NCBI GenBank assembly: GCA_030704615.1
Contig: CM060734.1
Span: 20,522,001 to 20,586,000, forward strand
Length of the DNA stretch: 64,000 nt
Direction of reading: 5' to 3'
Source: Takakia lepidozioides
Lineage: Eukaryota; Streptophyta; Takakiopsida; Takakiales; Takakiaceae
The first letter of the stretch is position 1, and each line of letters opens with the position of its first letter. Positions 11,947-23,910 of this stretch are shown piece after piece. The translations under genes were made by a program, and so were the position numbers. A model generated the notes under the pieces. The model made no database searches and was not told where the DNA came from. It was given only the letters and a program-made list of their open reading frames with translations.

Positions 11947-14300
11947 TGCCCCCCACCAAGGACATCGTAAGACCGTCTGTCATAATGGCCTTGGCTCGCA
12001 TCACTGAGCCATCTAGTTGTAGATGATCTGGTTGTAGTCCAATGGCCAACTCACGCCGTGTCATGCCCCGAGCCTGCTCTGATCCTCCCAGAGATGTATG
12101 TATCTGGAAAGGACAAGGCTCCATATCCGCCTCCATGAGGCCCAAACCTGCAATAGCAGCTCTGCCCAACATCAGTGGCTAAGCTCCTGAGTCCAACAAG
12201 ACCCGCAGTGGCCGGTACTTCTTGCCTGCCGGTCCACTCAAAGTGAAAATGCCTCCCTGGTTGTCTAACAAGACAACTCCAGGTGTCACCATGGCGCGCT
12301 CAAAGGCTGGCATAGCTGGCAGCTCCGTCAACCAGGCAGCTGCCGCTTGCCATGGTGTAGTCGTGGCAGTCGCAATCATGGTTGCCGAGAACAGTGGGGC
12401 TTGATACACAGAGGTGGCTGCCCCCAATAACACACCGGCTGCACTAGCCTTGGTAGCAGGTGTCAGTGCTGCACGTGTAGCTCTCCCCAATGACATAGTA
12501 ACCTCCGTCTCGGTAACAGTCAGGCGAGAACTAGGTGCCATGGATGGCGTCGACACTGTCTCCGCCAATGTGAATGACTGAGGAAGCCTCGCCTGACGGC
12601 TTGCCTCCCCATGCTGTGGATCCAATTCCACCTCTACACCTCGTGGCTCAGGAACTCGTGATGCTCCTCGAGTCACGGCTGCAGCAGACTCTACTTGCAC
12701 TAGTGGTAGTGCTGCTCCGCACATGAATCCCATGCCTCCCATATCTTCTCCCTCAGGAGCAGGAGGTGGACCATCCCGCCTGGGAGCCGGTACCACCTGA
12801 GCTGTAGCCATGGCAGCGAGCCTTTGCTCTAGCTGCTGAAGCCGGTTGGCCATGCCTTGGTCAACACCCTGACCTGCGCGTCCTTGGCCATGTTGAGCTT
12901 GCCCTTGGCCTGCACCTCGTGCCCGACCACCTCGTCCTCTCTGGGCTGGTCCACCTCGCCCCCGGCCACCATTGTTCCCTTGGAACTGGCCTGGGCGGAA
13001 CTCAGGATGCAAGTCATAACACTGGGCATCTCCATGCCCATGCTTGCCACAATGCCCACACTGCAACTGTGCAGGCTGTGCTTGTGCCGGCCTTCTGCCA
13101 CTCTCTGGGCAATCTCTCTTGACATGGGGTCCTCCACATGTCCAACATATCACCCCTGGTTGCTGTTGGCCTGCAAAAGATGCCACGGGCCTCTGTACCT
13201 GAGGTCCCCTATAAGCTCCATGGAACTTGGGTTGGGAACCTTGCCCCCCTGACCACGCTGTTGGGCAGTCCCTTGTGCCTGTGGGCTGGCAGCTGCGCCT
13301 CGTGCAACATGTCCTTGCCAATCCAATAGTAACAAACTCGCTCCTCCACCATGTTGAGCTCAATCCGCTCAGCCAGCAGGAACACATCTGCTAATGTGGG
13401 TTGGGCTGCTTGTAACAGGGTTGCATCCCGCACCCTTCTCTTGAGCTCCTTGTCCAAAATTCCATACCAGAACTGGATTGCCTGAGCTTCAGTAACCCCT
13501 TGGGTCACACTTATCAAGCGCCTCATACGAGTGTAGGCCTCTCGCAAGCTCTCATTGGGTTTGCGCTGGAAGTCTTGCAAACTTCGCAGCTTCTCTGTCC
13601 GTACACCTTGGTAGTTCCTCCGCAACTCCTGGAAGAACTCCACCACCGGGTTGAATCTAGGCACATGTGTTGTAGTCGTGGCAGGAGGAGTAGTAGCACC
13701 TTTTGAACTGATACCACCTGCAGAAGTACCGGCACTACTTGTTCCACTACTAGTACTGGCAGTGGGAGATATTGGTACTGATGCAGCTACTGGTCGCGTC
13801 ATGCCTCGAGTAATGGAGACGTAGTCAGGTGACCAATACATCTTCCACTCCTCAATCTTTGCTTCATGTCCTCGCCTGAACTCGTGGTAATCGTCCATAG
13901 GCGGGCCTTCCAAATGCTGGAACAGTCCCTTCCACGCCATGAATGGGGTGAACAGCTGTGGATTGCGCATCTACTGCAAATCACACCAGCTGTCGAACTC
14001 CTGGATAAAGTCATCCAGCTCAATTGTGCCCACAGCTCCAGAGTACCTACGAGGCCCCTTGGTAGCTCCATACATCTCATCCATGTTGTCCCACAACAAT
14101 GGCGAATGAAACTGCACACCTGTTGATGAAGCCTCCGAGTCTGTGTCTGACTCTGCACTAGTTGAGGGTGGAGGTGAAGGTGGTCTGAAATGAACACCTC
14201 GTCTGGTGAACCCACTCTCATGCTACTGCCTGTAGCCGTACTCCCCTCAGAACCCTGGGTAACTCCGTGATGACACTCACAATGTGCACCTCCCCCACGT
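11947..14300 (-). pseudogene. E2 gag, zinc knuckles and aspartic protease
   Basis: The gag capsid region has the FFQELRRNYQGVRTEKLRSL and LREAYTRMRRL segments (13970-13380). Two CCHC-type knuckles follow: CWTCGGPHVKRDC near 13145 and CGHCGKHGHGDAQC near 13040. A Gly/Arg-rich stretch and a long Ala/Ser/Thr-rich linker come next. The aspartic protease has VLLDSGA at 12199-12179, continued in another frame by PLMLGRAAIAGLG. A stop just before MRNPQ (13971) and several frame changes show decay. The N-terminal Ser/Asp-rich region is only traceable in pieces up to about 14270. Confidence 0.8.
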
Positions 14301-17300
14301 GACACTATAAGGCTCTAGAACTAATTCTAATAGTGACACGGGTAGGCACCTGTTGCAGTTTAAGGGTCATATCCCAGTGGCTCAGGGCACCTGCACCTGC
14401 ATCCACTGCAAAAACTCCTATGGTTGGCTGGTCATCAACCCAGTCTCACCATAGAAGAAACACTGGTGGTCTTGCTGGTCATCACTCCAGCCTCACCATC
14501 GACAGCATACTCTAGGATTGACCGGTGATCAAATCCGGCCTAATCCCTATGAAAGCAAGCGCCCACACAAACCAACATGGCGCACAGTCAAGCATGCAGG
14601 TGTTGGGGGGATCCAAACACAGAAATCAAACATCAACACCCCCACACCAAAATCCATCTGCAATGCTGATCCTGCAGAATATCCCCAGCCCAAAACCCCG
14701 GACTGACTGGCCTCCACCAAGAGAGGCTTTGGCAACTACAAGTACAAAGTAATAAAATAGTAAAGAGATGGAGGGAAAGAATAGAAGCCCGACCAAGCAA
14801 GATCTAATCCTGATCTATGCTATCAACTGCCAGACTTCTCTCAAAGTGCCTCGCTCTGCATGATGGTAAGGTGTAGGCGGTATATCTATGTCTAGAAACC
14901 TGCCACTAACCTTGTCCCAAGCTACAGTAGCTCGCTCTAACCAACCCTCCTCCTCTTTCTGCCAGGTAGAGACAAAGCAGTACTCCCCTATCTCCCGCTC
15001 ACTGAACACAAAAAAAAAAAGGTAGGGTGTGACAGTCTCTCAACTCGAAAGCTTTGAGACGGTTGCGGGTGTCCTCATTGCGAATGACTGCATCTCCTTC
15101 AAGCAAACAAACTTGTCATTGCCAATGAACCCCCGCTCGTGGTTGCCTTGCAGCGTGTCCGGCTGCAACCATGTCTGATTGCACAAACTTCTGTAGCTCC
15201 TGCTCCTCTGCTCCAGTACACCACGGCCTTGTGGCTGAACACCTTGGTCCCCGGGGCTGTCTTTGGCTGTGTTCCAAACCTAGCTTTCACCCACTTTGGT
15301 ATTTCACCTACAGCTGCAGAACTGTTGGCTCCAGCAGAGTTCTGACTGTCCAAAGCGATATTGAGGCCCTCAACGCCAACTACTACAGCAGTTTGTTGTC
15401 TACTGAATGCCTGACTCCCAGTATGCAATCAACTCGTCCAACTGTTCTCCACTCACTCAAATCAGTCTGAGTTCCTTGGGAAACATAAATCTTGTCCCCT
15501 TGTGTGCACAGGCTAAGAGAAGAGACCTGCCCTTCAATGACGTCCTCATTTCCCCCAGCCATACAAGGAGTACATCCCCAGATTTATCTCTCATGTAGAC
15601 CAGAACAGGTTCTAGAAACAGAATTGTGGATCTTTCATGGCACACTCACACTCTAAAAATTCCATAGATTTTTAACAGAGTCCCAAAAACTAAAACCAGG
15701 TCAAGATAGGTAGATTTTCCCTTTCTGCAGCTATCCCCTCAAAAACTGAGTCAAACAGAGTCCATTTGACAAAGATATGACCAATTTCGCTCTAAATCAT
15801 TTAAATTAGATCAAAAGGGTTTTTTTTTTTTTAATTTTTTTTTTTAAAGGTTTTCAAATTTAAAAATTTAAAGTTACACCCAAAATATCTGGTAACTGGT
15901 TCCCGTTCCCTAAGTTCTATATGGTTTCCTAGGTTCCCTGGCCACGTGCCTGCTGTTCCCCTCCATTTCATTTGAGTTCAACAGCTCACCATGCTTTGGA
16001 ATCCCAACTGTCTTCTACCACAAACAGTGGTGACGATGGAGGTCGTGGAGCTCATTTCCCCTTAGCAACACTTCACCTTGGCACCCTCACAAGTTTCATT
16101 GAAGTAAAGCTGGCAAGCAAGTTCCTACAAAGCCTGCCCCACACACCAGCTTAGCAGTGTCCAAATTGAGTGATCCCCAGCTGGAACCTTTCTTCAAGCC
16201 CGTCGGCTATGTGGAAACCCAGCTACAGTGCACGGAAGTACGAGTGCCTCGACCACTCTGCAATGTGCCTGGCTTTGTGGCAGATCTACCCTCTGATCCT
16301 TGCTTACTGGCAGGGGCTCTCAAACCCAAAAGAACTGTTGTCCACTGGCTTCGAGTCCGAGCTAGCTGATCAATCTGTGTGGCAGTGAGTACTGCTACGG
16401 TTCCAAAGGCAATATAGAGAACAAATGACGGAGGATGGCTATTTAACCATTCTAAGCACCTTGCCAGCTACAAGGGAAAAAACCCCGAATTTCCTCCTTC
16501 CCTGCCCTGCTTAGAAAGAGCAACCTAAGCTGCTGACAGTAAGAGCCTCTTTCCGAGGAAAAACCAAGACTCTTACGTCATTCAACCACTAGGGGTACAA
16601 TCCAGTTCACAATAACAGAGTCAGTAAATATCCTTCCTGACAGACTCCTTCACGTTCTACATAAAGCATATTTGCCAAAGCTGCAGTCGCACCATTGTGA
16701 AGGATCTTTAAAGAACTCCAGTCAGCGCTGTTCCATGCTCCAGTGCTGACCTACATGCCAGATATTCAAAAGGGCGATTCTTCCCATTATAGGCCCCTTC
16801 TTCGACCAGATTACTAGGTGCTGGTCAAGCCAAAAGACAGTTCACGGTGCATAGAATACCCGCATACAGAAACAGCGAAGTGTTATGACCTAATCTTGTT
16901 GGGATCCCTGAAGGCTTCATAGGAGGCGTACCTCCCACTTGGAAGGGACTCCGTACTTGGGCCTTGACAAGTACGATCCCGCTTTCAGCTCCATAACCCA
17001 GTCCTTAATCTGGTCAGCAAGCAGCAGTCAGCAGCAAACATCACGCATCAGTGAAAACCATAATCTGCTGCTCCATTTGAGTACATCTCTCAATCCTCTC
17101 TACAGTCCCCCAACATTACCAATCACATTCTCTTCTCTCTTCCTGCTCCCCCCAGCACCACAAGATGTGAAAGGCTTGTTCTGCACCCTCGGTTCTTGAT
17201 CCAAAAAAACTGATGAGCAAAGTGTTTCCATAAAAACAGCGGAACAAAGGATGGGAGAGATGGTGCATCCCTGCGCCCCGCCATCCAGCGCGCTCTGCTT

Positions 17301-17881
17301 CTCTCGTTCGACCTTCACTACTCGCACACCATACCGAGCGCGCAACACCGAGACTCGTCGACAGCACGTCCGGAGACTCCGCACAGGGACAAGCAGCAAC
17401 ACAGGTGCAGGCAGACAGTTCAGTGGTCACTGCAACTCCATCACCAAGAACTTGGGGCCAACTTGGCCAATTTCTACACTCATGCCAACCTGGTTCTTGA
17501 CAAGCTACCGCTCCCGCCAAGTAAAATCATCAGCTCTACAGGTCACGGTGAATCCAGCAATATGCCTGCAAGCCAGAATGGGCTACAAGCCAATGGCCCT
17601 TCTTGAGCTGCAACACAACGGACCAACAAATTGGGCACGACTGGCCTACTACTGGGTGCTCAGCTTGCCCCAGCGCTCAGGCAGCAGGGCTGCCAGGGCC
17701 CCGCGCGCACCCGCCACCACAACAGGATAACTACACCCTGATCACCACCAACGCCAATGTGTAAACAACAAGCGCATACCCATGGCAACAGCAGGGCCAG
17801 ATGGACTCCTGCCCCAAGATATATTATAATAGTGCTAAAACAAACATTGTATCTAGCTTAGCACTAGAAATCTAGATAGCG
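14301..17881 (-). other. E2 long untranslated leader
   Basis: A 3.6-kb stretch between primer site and gag with no convincing ORF on the sense strand. Its gag-proximal part (14340-14650) matches the same place in E3 (61235-61520), with shared phrases such as GCGCACAGTCAAGCATGCA on the plus strand. An A-run lies at 15010-15021 and a T-rich low-complexity tract at 15818-15850. The middle part could contain another old insertion, but I see no clear ends. Confidence 0.5.
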
Positions 17882-17895
17882 TCATCTCTCTCGAG
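17882..17895 (-). promoter_or_regulatory. E2 self-complementary primer-binding site
   Basis: The minus strand reads CTCGAGAGAGATGA immediately after the terminal repeat end TATCA. It is the exact reverse complement, over 14 bases, of the segment formed by the loop and 5' stem arm of the hairpin in this element's own repeat. No tRNA-type primer site is present here. Confidence 0.75.
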
Positions 17896-18247
17896 TGATA
17901 AGAAAGCTAAGAACACACTGTTCACACAAGAAACAACATGAATCCAGCAGCATCACTCTTTAAGATAATAGTCGAGCCAGGGGCACCCCAAGCTATGGGA
18001 ACTCCACCCCACAACAACCTATACTCCCTACATAAGCACACTCAGATTCTAAAGCGTGAAGGAGCTCAGTCGCGCAGGCTCAACTCGAGAGAGATGAGCT
18101 GCGCGACTGACGCTCTCGTGAAGATAACGGTTCAGGTGTCAAACTAAACTTGACACCTCATTTAACACTTGACCTAAATCCAAGTGTTAAATACAAATAA
18201 CTAGCTTTATTCTAGTTAGTTTCACACTGTGCTTATTTAACTTGACA
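17896..18247 (-). repeat. E2 left terminal repeat (block B)
   Basis: 352 bp. On the minus strand it begins TGTCAAGTTAAATAAGC and ends CTTATCA, followed directly by the primer site. It aligns in blocks with the B repeat of E5 (GTGAAACTA.CTAG, GTTATCTTCACG, CTCATCT.TCTCGAGTTGAGCC, GAGTGATG) but is otherwise strongly diverged. No block A precedes it on the left side of the element. Confidence 0.8.
18067..18109 (-). promoter_or_regulatory. E2 primer hairpin and upstream box
   Basis: Stem arms CAGTCGCGCAG (18067-18077) and CTGCGCGACTG (18099-18109) pair perfectly. After a single bulged base they are extended by CTCA/TGAG. The 12-base loop reads TCTCTCTCGAGT on the minus strand and matches the primer site at 17882-17895. 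The box GTTATCTTCACG lies just upstream (minus strand, about 18119-18130) and is conserved in E5 and E3, so it is a candidate core promoter element. Confidence 0.7.
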
Positions 18248-18277
18248 ACTTGCATACATAGGAGAGTGCACTTGGGC

Positions 18278-18660
18278 TTAAATGACACTTGACACTTGGG
18301 CCAACGGCACAGGCTACTCTAGTAGGTATGAAGTTGGATGTGGTTGTGGGTTCAAACCACGGTCTGGTGTGTCATGAAGGTGTAGCCCTTCCTAGCGGAA
18401 GGTAGTAGCCCTTCCGGGGGAAGTGACTCCATAAGTTACGCATCCTTCGGGAGGCGTCATACTTTCTTTGAAGTTAAATGGGTGCGCATGTCACGGTCAA
18501 GGGCCATGTCCAACCCCAAGGGCCCGCCACTATTTGTAAAGTTTTTAGCACATCTCACCTAGGGCGTGTCTATCTGTGGGCCCATCCCAAGACCAGGGCG
18601 TGTCTTAATGCGGGCCCGCCTCAAGACCTACACCAAAGGAGCCACAAACACTTAATAGTT
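18278..18660 (+). repeat. tRNA-derived SINE-like element
   Basis: A plausible pol III A box (TGGGCCAACGG, 18297-18307) and B box (GGTTCAAACC, 18349-18358) lie at tRNA-like spacing, followed by a non-tRNA body with GGAAGG/CCTTCC inverted pairs. The head recurs at 7206-7250 and a related A/B-box unit at 30462-30513, which fits a dispersed SINE rather than a tRNA gene. The 3' end is not clearly defined. Confidence 0.55.
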
Positions 18661-18821
18661 TAGGGTTCCATTGGAGTACTATTTGTGTGAGCACAAAGGT
18701 AACCATGGTTGAGAGGGAGGTGACAGATGTGACTACTGCCGTGTTTGAATTCGTTTCACTTTGCAAAAATCTGCAACATCAATATATAAGGTAGTTTGTT
18801 AGTTTGTTTAGCTTGTTTTGT

Positions 18822-19010
18822 TTTGTTTTGTTTTGTAGCGTTGAAATCTCCCAAACCGCGGGCCCAGCCATGGTGCTTGGTACCGTTCGAAAACTCTCAA
18901 TGAGGAGGGGTGCAACGACTCGGTCTCATAATTTTTGGACTTGCGGTGTGGGAGATATGGAGTTTCAAGTATTTTTGGTCGTCGAAAATTCATGAAAAAT
19001 AGCAAAGCAG
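18822..19010 (+). repeat. Dispersed repeat R2, copy 2
   Basis: Same orientation and similar sequence to 6927-7120, again starting after a TTTTG run. Unknown family. Confidence 0.6.
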
Positions 19011-19149
19011 GCTTTCCTCGCCCTTCATTTGTCTTTTGTTCATGTGGGAAGATTTTTCAAGCTGAAATGTGATGGACTTGAAAAAACCACAATACAAAAT
19101 TATTATAATATACCAATTGGAACGGTAAAAAACTCTGCAATTTTTCAGG

Positions 19150-19290
19150 TAGAAACATGTAGTAGGTAGGATGAAAGTTGTAAGGTTCATTTCCCTTCAT
19201 GTTTGCGGCCAGCGAGATATGCCCTCATCCATGAAGGTATATACGATTTTGGGGGTGGCCCACCAAAAAACAGCTCGTCGTTTAAGGGTT
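19150..19290 (+). repeat. Partial copy of the TTAA-type inverted-repeat element
   Basis: The segment containing GCCCTCATCCATGAAGGTAT and ending GTCGTTTAAGGGTTAA is similar to the reverse complement of 32298-32400. It ends in the same kind of terminus (TTAA next to GGG). The opposite end is not identifiable. Confidence 0.5.
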
Positions 19291-20411
19291 AAAAAAAGTG
19301 ATACTCGCCCAACCACCATCCATCATCTCAGATTCGCCAACCAGGGTCTCGTAGGGTTGACAACTTTTCCACTCTTGTGGCTTGGATTGCGTCAGCAGAT
19401 CCCAACATCATCACCAATGTAGCAAATTCGATTCCCCAACAAGAGTCCTGTGGAGTTGACAAGGGTTTACCAAATCCCACGAGACAGGGGTGAACTGCTT
19501 TGCTTTGTAAAAAAGCTGGATTGGACCAGGGAGTCTACGCGGTTGACGACTTTGTCCGACACGCTCCGGCTCGAGGAGGAGCCAGCTGGTAGCAGAAGGT
19601 GGGCGTGGTCCAACCTCGGAAGTAAACGCATCGCCTCACTTCTTCTCTTCCACCGCCCTGCACAGACTTGCCCACTACAGGTTTGCCATAAAGGCATGGC
19701 CCAGGTCCTAAAAGCCGCAGCTCCTGCACCTCCGTGGGCCGCTGCAGCTGCTGCCACGGAGAGGCTCCATTGTCTCAGCGATGTGACTCCGTGACTACAC
19801 TGCCCGTCGGTGCTTCAGATCGGATTTCTACTTTCTACTATCTAGTACCCACCTTTCACTTGCTTTTATTACTTGCAACGTTAAATGCTCATAGCTTGGA
19901 AGATGAGGAAGGTTTGCTGTCGGCTAATAACTTGTCGCACTTCCTACACCGAACTGCTTATCAATTCAATGATAATTAAATCTCCGCATTAGGCTCTTCT
20001 CTCCGACTCATGGCCATGCATCAAATACCCAGCCGCTGCCAGTGAATGAATAATACATCGCAGCTTTCTTAGAAAATTTATGTTTATACTCTCGGCCCAA
20101 CCATCCCAATACAGACTGATGATGAGTAAAGATTGAACGGACTCCCATGCAATAGTTCTAATAAATCACATAGGGATCCACTCATCATACACCTCGATAT
20201 AATGCGGTTGGACTAATGAAGACGCAAAGACAAGCAGGAGGAGTTGGACATGCACACTAATAACCCACAAATCAGACCATCACTTATTCTCTTGGATGTA
20301 ACGCAATCAGTGAGGGTGCCATGAAGACATGCAACTTTGGACAAGCCGAACAAGCCAGGAGACGGACGCAGACCAGAAAACCTTATATTATTGAAGCTAT
20401 CTTGAAAGTCC
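19291..20411. other. No recognisable gene
   Basis: Three degenerate copies of a roughly 97-base unit centred on GTTGACAA/GTTGACGA can be seen near 19357, 19454 and 19540. ORFs at 19450-19794 on both strands have no recognisable content. Confidence 0.4.
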
Positions 20412-20414
20412 TAA

Positions 20415-20860
20415 GAGCATCCCCACTCTACGCCTCTATGGACCCCTGCACCCATACTTCTCGTATACAGGTTCAAAATCGCCGCCAAACGTACCACACC
20501 CTTGCCCCCCTACCATATACCCGTTCAGGGCGGGTACTGAACTGCCTCTCTTTCACTGAATCCGTCCCTGAACTCGTCCCCCCTACCATGGACATGTCAG
20601 AGCGTGCCTCCCGGCCTCTCACTTCCCTTCCAGCCGAAGACAAGAGCTGCGACACAGGAATGACGAAGGCAAGCAGTAGGTGGGGAACGTGATAAGAAGC
20701 GTTGAGAACGTCACTGAGAACTTTGGGAACATAAGGTACAGGCGCGTCAAGGGTGTGGCTATGAGCAGCCGACCCCTTCACACACCTTTCCAGAGTCCTG
20801 AACCAACCCCTCCAAAATAGGCATAGAGGGGCCATTTCAGTGAGAAGGGTGGGGATGCTC
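20415..20860. mobile_element. Tourist-like MITE (PIF/Harbinger type)
   Basis: A 446-bp element with perfect terminal inverted repeats GAGCATCCCCAC (20415-20426) and GTGGGGATGCTC (20849-20860). It is flanked by the 3-bp duplication TAA (20412-20414 and 20861-20863). TAA/TTA duplications are the signature of PIF/Harbinger elements. There is no transposase inside, so it is a non-autonomous copy. Confidence 0.85.
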
Positions 20861-20863
20861 TAA

Positions 20864-21849
20864 GACAAGTCGCATAATCCAAGATTTGGAGTCTGCACAA
20901 TGCAAACAAGGTAAATAAGTCACATATCGATCCTTGGATATAATGTGTGTGTGTACTTGGATGATAATGATGTAAAGACAAGCCTGGCACATGTTTCTGC
21001 AAAACTAGACAGCCGAATCTGAGTGTACATCATTTGGATTGATGTAATTAGGTGTGCAGGAGGAAGCCTGATGTAGTTTTCAAGGACTCGCCCTCGATCA
21101 AAGACGCTAAAGGTAGAATTAGCAATGCTTGCCAAGTGCGTAAGTGGAGGCATTACAGCGCAAGGATGGAGTGGCGTCATGATTGCATGCAGCAGGCGAG
21201 GCAGTCGGCAGCGGCCTGCGCCATTCCACCCTCCAGGCAATGCATTTTCATATTCAGTCCACCCGTGACCTATCCCCAAACAAAGCAAATCCCATTTCTC
21301 CATGATCTTGGAGAGGGGGAGTTCTGGTTGACCGACGGATGGGACAGACGACGGAGAAGAGTCCGACCAGAAAGAGCCTCTTCGGGACACGTTGCAGCAT
21401 CTGAAAGGCCGTGTGGATTAATCGACGGTGAACAGACGACCGCGCGTGGAGCAAGAGTTGACTGCAGCGTACCATGAATGCGATGGAGCCGTACCTGTGG
21501 GATCGCTCGCAGCCCTCTCTTCTCTGCGATCTTTTCGTCCCCGTCTCTTCCTCAAATGCCCCCCACTGTGAAGCCACATTCACAATTTCCCAGCCCAAGT
21601 TCCCCAGCTTGAGATAGAGCTTTCCTGCACTGTGGCACTGTGTTGTAACATGTACACAAAAAACAAGAGCGGCAACCCATCTGCAGTACTTCTTCTCAGC
21701 TGCTTGCTCGTTGGGCTGCACCCACGCGCCGTAGTTGCGCCAGCTGATCACTGGTGGTGAGGTAGGATTGGAAGCAGTTAAAAGTTAGAAGTGTGAGGAG
21801 GAGGTTTGGCAACTGCGCCTGCTTCCGGTTTTTCTCCGATATTTGTACG
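20864..21849 (+). other. Upstream region of the MYB gene
   Basis: About 1 kb between the MITE and the MYB start codon. No clear TATA box, no supported ORF. The regulatory sequence and 5' UTR of the MYB gene must lie here. Confidence 0.4.
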
Positions 21850-23910
21850 ATGGGAAGAGCTCCCTGCTGTGAGAAGACAGGGCTAAAAAAGGGCCCCTGG
21901 ACACCTGATGAGGACCAGAAGCTGGTGTCTTACATCCAACGCCATGGCCATGGCAGCTGGCGCGCTCTTCCAAAACACGCTGGTATGTCTCGCCTCAATC
22001 TCGAAATAAGCGCACTGTTATTGTGAGGGGGATCTAGGACAGGAAGAGATGTCACAGGCTCGTAGCAACCACGCAAGTCGTAGAGTAATGTTGATATGTA
22101 TAGGCTGAATTGTGCGAACGGTGAGTCGTGTGTTAGAGTGTGTTCCTCTCCTGTGTCGACCGTGCTTTGATGCAAGACTGTCCTAGATGTGGTGCAGGGT
22201 TCAGACCAGCCTTCTGCCGTTGTATGATCCTTGAAGTACTGCTCACTCTGTTGGTTAGACGCCTACCCAGCTAATACTGTAGACGACCACAGACAGGCCC
22301 ACTGAAAGATTGGACTTTGGATGTTTGTGCAGGCCTACTAAGATGCGGCAAGAGCTGCCGATTGAGGTGGACGAACTACCTGCGGCCTGATATAAAGCGC
22401 GGGCGGTTTTCTCTAGAAGAAGAGCAAATGATTATTCACCTCCATGCCATTCTCGGAAATAGGTTTGTGTTCTCTACCAGCTGGAAACTTTGTCTCTTGT
22501 ACTCTACATGTATGAGGAACCCAGCAAGTGCCAGCTTGTGTTCGAGGCAAAGTCCCTATCGCTCTCTTGCTCTGGGTTGCATGATGCTGGCACACTGCAC
22601 TGCCGTCTCTTCTTGTAAGGAATGTTATTAACCTGGCGAAAATGTGTTTACGTGGGTGCAGATGGTCAGCCATAGCTGCGCATTTGCCAGGGCGCACAGA
22701 CAATGAGATTAAAAACTACTGGAATACCCACTTGAAAAAGCGGCTGATGCAGATGGGGATAGACCCAGTGACACACAAAGCCAAGTCAGACCTTGTGCTG
22801 GACAACCCCGATGTGAAGCCATTGTTATCTTCCAAGTTAAGTCATATGTCCCAGTGGGACAGCGCGCGCATAGAAGCGGAAGCCAGACTTGCCAGCGAAT
22901 ATTTCAAGATGGGAAGCAAGGAACGCTCCACATTTGTCGCTAATCCTGCTCAGCTCGGCTCTGTTGCGTTTATGAGGACATGGAAGTCCCAAGTCACAGA
23001 ATCACTGCGGCAGCAGTTTGGTACAGTAAATTTTGACAAACCGACGGCGAGTGTAGATTTTCAGAGGTTTCTGCAAGATTGGGAACAATCTTTGCAAGGT
23101 CCTGCAGTAAATGTCTATGATTCTGCAATGCCAAGTGCTGCCTCCCCAGCCTCTGACTCACACTCCAGCCATAGTAGTCTACATTCCTTTGACAGCCAGG
23201 GCGGCCCCATTTTTTTAAATCATTTGTGTGAGGCGGTGTCGAAGGCATCCCATTCAAGCGTGGCAATGGATCACATGTCACCGACTTCTACTCTGTGCTC
23301 GCTAGATGCACATTCAAGCCAGTTTGGGAACAATGCCTCTGAAAATCTTCAAGAAGCAGAGCCAATTTTCCCGCGCGATAGGCTGCAGAGCCCATCTTCT
23401 GGATTATCGTACCAAAATGGTGGTCTGACAGAAGAAAGTAGTCCTACGTTTCCCTCCAGCTTACAGGCTAGTTCATTATTTGGCGCAAATCCAGACAGTG
23501 TCAAGAGCTCTACTGGGCATGGGTTTTGGCAGCAGCCGCAGATGATCGAATCTGCAATGAAGCGGTTCAGGGCTGAGGGCGCGGTTGTCAGACCAGTGCT
23601 TCCAGGGGTGAGCCTTGTGGATGCAATCCCTTCCGGCAGTCTCCTAAGTGAGGCCGATTTACTGTCAATTGAGAGTCCACAGACTACTGGAAGTGCCTTG
23701 ACCGAGAACTCCTACTCCTCGCTGCTAGCACCAGAGCTACTGCTTGATCTTGTGGACAATGTACGAGTTCCTACTTCCAAGAGTTGCTCATCACCAGCAT
23801 GGCCGGAATTGGGGAGCTTTGAGAGCAAGGACTATTGGACCAACATGTTGCAGCTGGTGAGCCAGACTCCGTTCCATCAACAACTTGGGACTGCCCCCAT
23901 TCATCAATAG
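21850..23910 (+). CDS. R2R3-MYB transcription factor, subgroup 9 (MIXTA-like)
   Basis: Nuclear DNA-binding regulator. Three exons: 21850-21982 (133 nt), 22333-22462 (130 nt) and 22662-23910, with GT-AG introns. The first two sizes are those of typical plant R2R3-MYB genes. The product has 503 residues. It starts [18 protein letters not shown]2 ends [19 protein letters not shown] and R3 contains [20 protein letters not shown]. Directly after R3 comes [15 protein letters not shown], then [19 protein letters not shown], the AW-box-like motif of subgroup 9 (MIXTA, MYB16, MYB106), and a C-terminal [11 protein letters not shown] that matches the end of those proteins. Known members control cuticle formation and epidermal cell outgrowth; that this one does so is inference. 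The frame is intact, so this is the one clearly functional gene in the window. Confidence 0.95.

Larger units (their letters stand above)
7263..18247 (-). mobile_element. E2: Ty3/gypsy element with DNA methyltransferase, 3'-truncated
   Basis: Minus-strand element. From right to left: left terminal repeat (18247-17896), self-primer site, 3.6-kb untranslated leader, gag, protease, cytosine methyltransferase, reverse transcriptase, RNase H and integrase. It stops at 7263 inside the linker before the PHD finger, so the right terminal repeat is missing. Its proteins are nearly identical to those of E5. Its terminal repeat differs strongly from that of E5, and the end of its leader resembles E3, so the copy looks mosaic. 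Frameshifts occur in every domain. Confidence 0.9.

Noticed and set aside
17251-17730. 159-residue plus-strand ORF
   Set aside because: Lies antisense in the E2 leader, has no recognisable content, and the opposite strand is open too.
18297-18358. tRNA gene
   Set aside because: A and B boxes are present but no cloverleaf with acceptor stem can be formed, and the unit recurs in partial copies; a SINE is the better reading.
20321-20835. ORFs of 120-123 residues on both strands
   Set aside because: They overlap the MITE at 20415-20860 and carry no protein signature.
22317-22631. Separate 104-residue ORF in the MYB locus
   Set aside because: It is exon 2 read through into intron 2; exon sizes of 133 and 130 nt and the R2R3 frame settle the splice sites.
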